Under the pieces are notes generated by a model. That model saw only the letters and a list, made by a program, of their open reading frames with translations. It searched no databases and was not told where the DNA came from. From the NCBI GenBank assembly GCA_035604195.1, contig DATNIY010000050.1, positions 1 through 64,000 on the forward strand: a stretch of DNA of 64,000 bases, in the 5' to 3' direction. The stretch is from DATJLY01 sp035604195. GTDB taxonomy: Bacteria > Pseudomonadota > Alphaproteobacteria > ATCC43930 > CGMCC-115725. A program made the position numbers and the translations under genes. The number at the start of each line of letters is the position of its first letter. The stretch's first letter is position 1. Of the stretch, positions 63,623 through 64,000 are shown piece after piece.

Positions 63623-64000
63623 TCAGCGCTGGCGCTTGGCACAGTAAAAAGTCGAGCGGCCGCTCTGCACGATGCGTCGGATACGCTTGCTGCAATCGCA
63701 ACCCGGGCAGGGCTCGCCTTCCTTGCCGTAGACCGCCCATTGATGCTGGAAATAGCCCAACTCGCCCGAGCTCTGCACATAATCGCGCAAAGAGGAGCCG
63801 CCGGCGGTGATGGCGCGCTCGAGCACGTGGCGGATCGCGGCGGCGAGGCGCTCGGCGCGCTGCCCGCTCACCGTGCCGGCGCGCCGGCGCGGCGAGAGCC
63901 CGGCCCAATAGAGGCTCTCCGACACATATATATTGCCGAGCCCGGCGACCACGCGCTGGTCGAGCAGCGCCGCTTTGATCGGCGTCGCCTTGCCAGCGAG
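63623..64000 (-). CDS. mutM: formamidopyrimidine-DNA glycosylase, C-terminal part (cut by window edge)
   Basis: MutM (Fpg) removes 8-oxoguanine and formamidopyrimidine. Only the last 125 codons are here: the H2TH segment LLDQRVVAGLGNIYVSESL and the C-terminal zinc finger. The zinc finger is odd: it begins CPGCDC with an extra Cys and ends FYCAKRQR, where Arg replaces the fourth Cys ligand of the usual C-x2-C pair. The upstream N terminus lies beyond 64000. Confidence 0.92.
   Translation of the reverse strand, partial: LAGKATPIKAALLDQRVVAGLGNIYVSESLYWAGLSPRRRAGTVSGQRAERLAAAIRHVLERAITAGGSSLRDYVQSSGELGYFQHQWAVYGKEGEPCPGCDCSKRIRRIVQSGRSTFYCAKRQR

Overview
The window is GC-rich chromosomal DNA of an alphaproteobacterium, most like the Rhodospirillales and relatives. 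The evidence is the partial 16S rRNA with its alphaproteobacterial leader, the lineage-restricted genes gcrA, DUF4167, a RodZ-type DUF4115 protein and a PAS_5 protein, and the conserved orders lysC-ptsP, rodZ-ispG-hisS-prfA-prmC-DUF4167-clpB, mutM-ech-rpsT-dnaA and dnaN-recF-gyrB. The species cannot be named from this sequence alone.

Layout. 1-0.8 kb: 5' part of 16S rRNA on the minus strand with boxA and a candidate promoter. 0.8-5.6 kb: a 2-oxoacid dehydrogenase operon (E1 alpha, E1 beta, an aldehyde dehydrogenase, E2). 5.6-15.4 kb: minus-strand housekeeping block running from ispG through hisS, an odd glutamyl-tRNA reductase-like gene, prfA, prmC, DUF4167 and clpB to cyanase. 15.6-17.9 kb: plus-strand solute-binding protein and amidohydrolase, placed between ispG and rodZ. 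17.9-23.8 kb: lysC, a nitronate monooxygenase-like gene, ptsP and rodZ. 24-29.4 kb: ubiG, a double cold-shock protein, an MFS transporter, gcrA, hisF, hisE, a HIT protein and a PAS_5 protein with a CtrA-like box. 29.4-38 kb: kup, a thioesterase, an AT-rich regulatory island, a small membrane protein, the 1590-residue NAD-glutamate dehydrogenase and a phospholipid N-methyltransferase.

38.2-49 kb is accessory metabolism. It holds a three-gene, split-beta cobalt-type nitrile hydratase or thiocyanate hydrolase, a gentisate dioxygenase-like cupin, a TPP enzyme in one operon with a complete NMT1/SsuABC-type importer, a metallophosphoesterase, a CarS/DUF46-like membrane protein and a 4,5-dihydroxyphthalate decarboxylase-like protein. 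49-51.6 kb: an ECF sigma and anti-sigma pair, then a ferritin-like protein and a cupredoxin. The same two-part promoter motif (GCATCCA, 16 bp, GTAG-W-TA) lies before both the sigma gene and the ferritin-like gene. 51.6-64 kb: gyrB, recF, dnaN, then an inserted plus-strand NRAMP transporter (with a one-base frameshift) and a porin, then dnaA, rpsT, enoyl-CoA hydratase, a small exported protein and partial mutM.

Strongest leads: the split nitrile hydratase/thiocyanate hydrolase, the repeated ECF promoter, the structured leader of the frameshifted NRAMP gene, the twin TGCANTGCA dyads, the insertion between dnaA and dnaN, the degenerate GluTR and the bacterial CarS-like protein. No CRISPR array, tRNA, prophage or transposase was found. 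No clear DnaA boxes were seen beside dnaA or dnaN.
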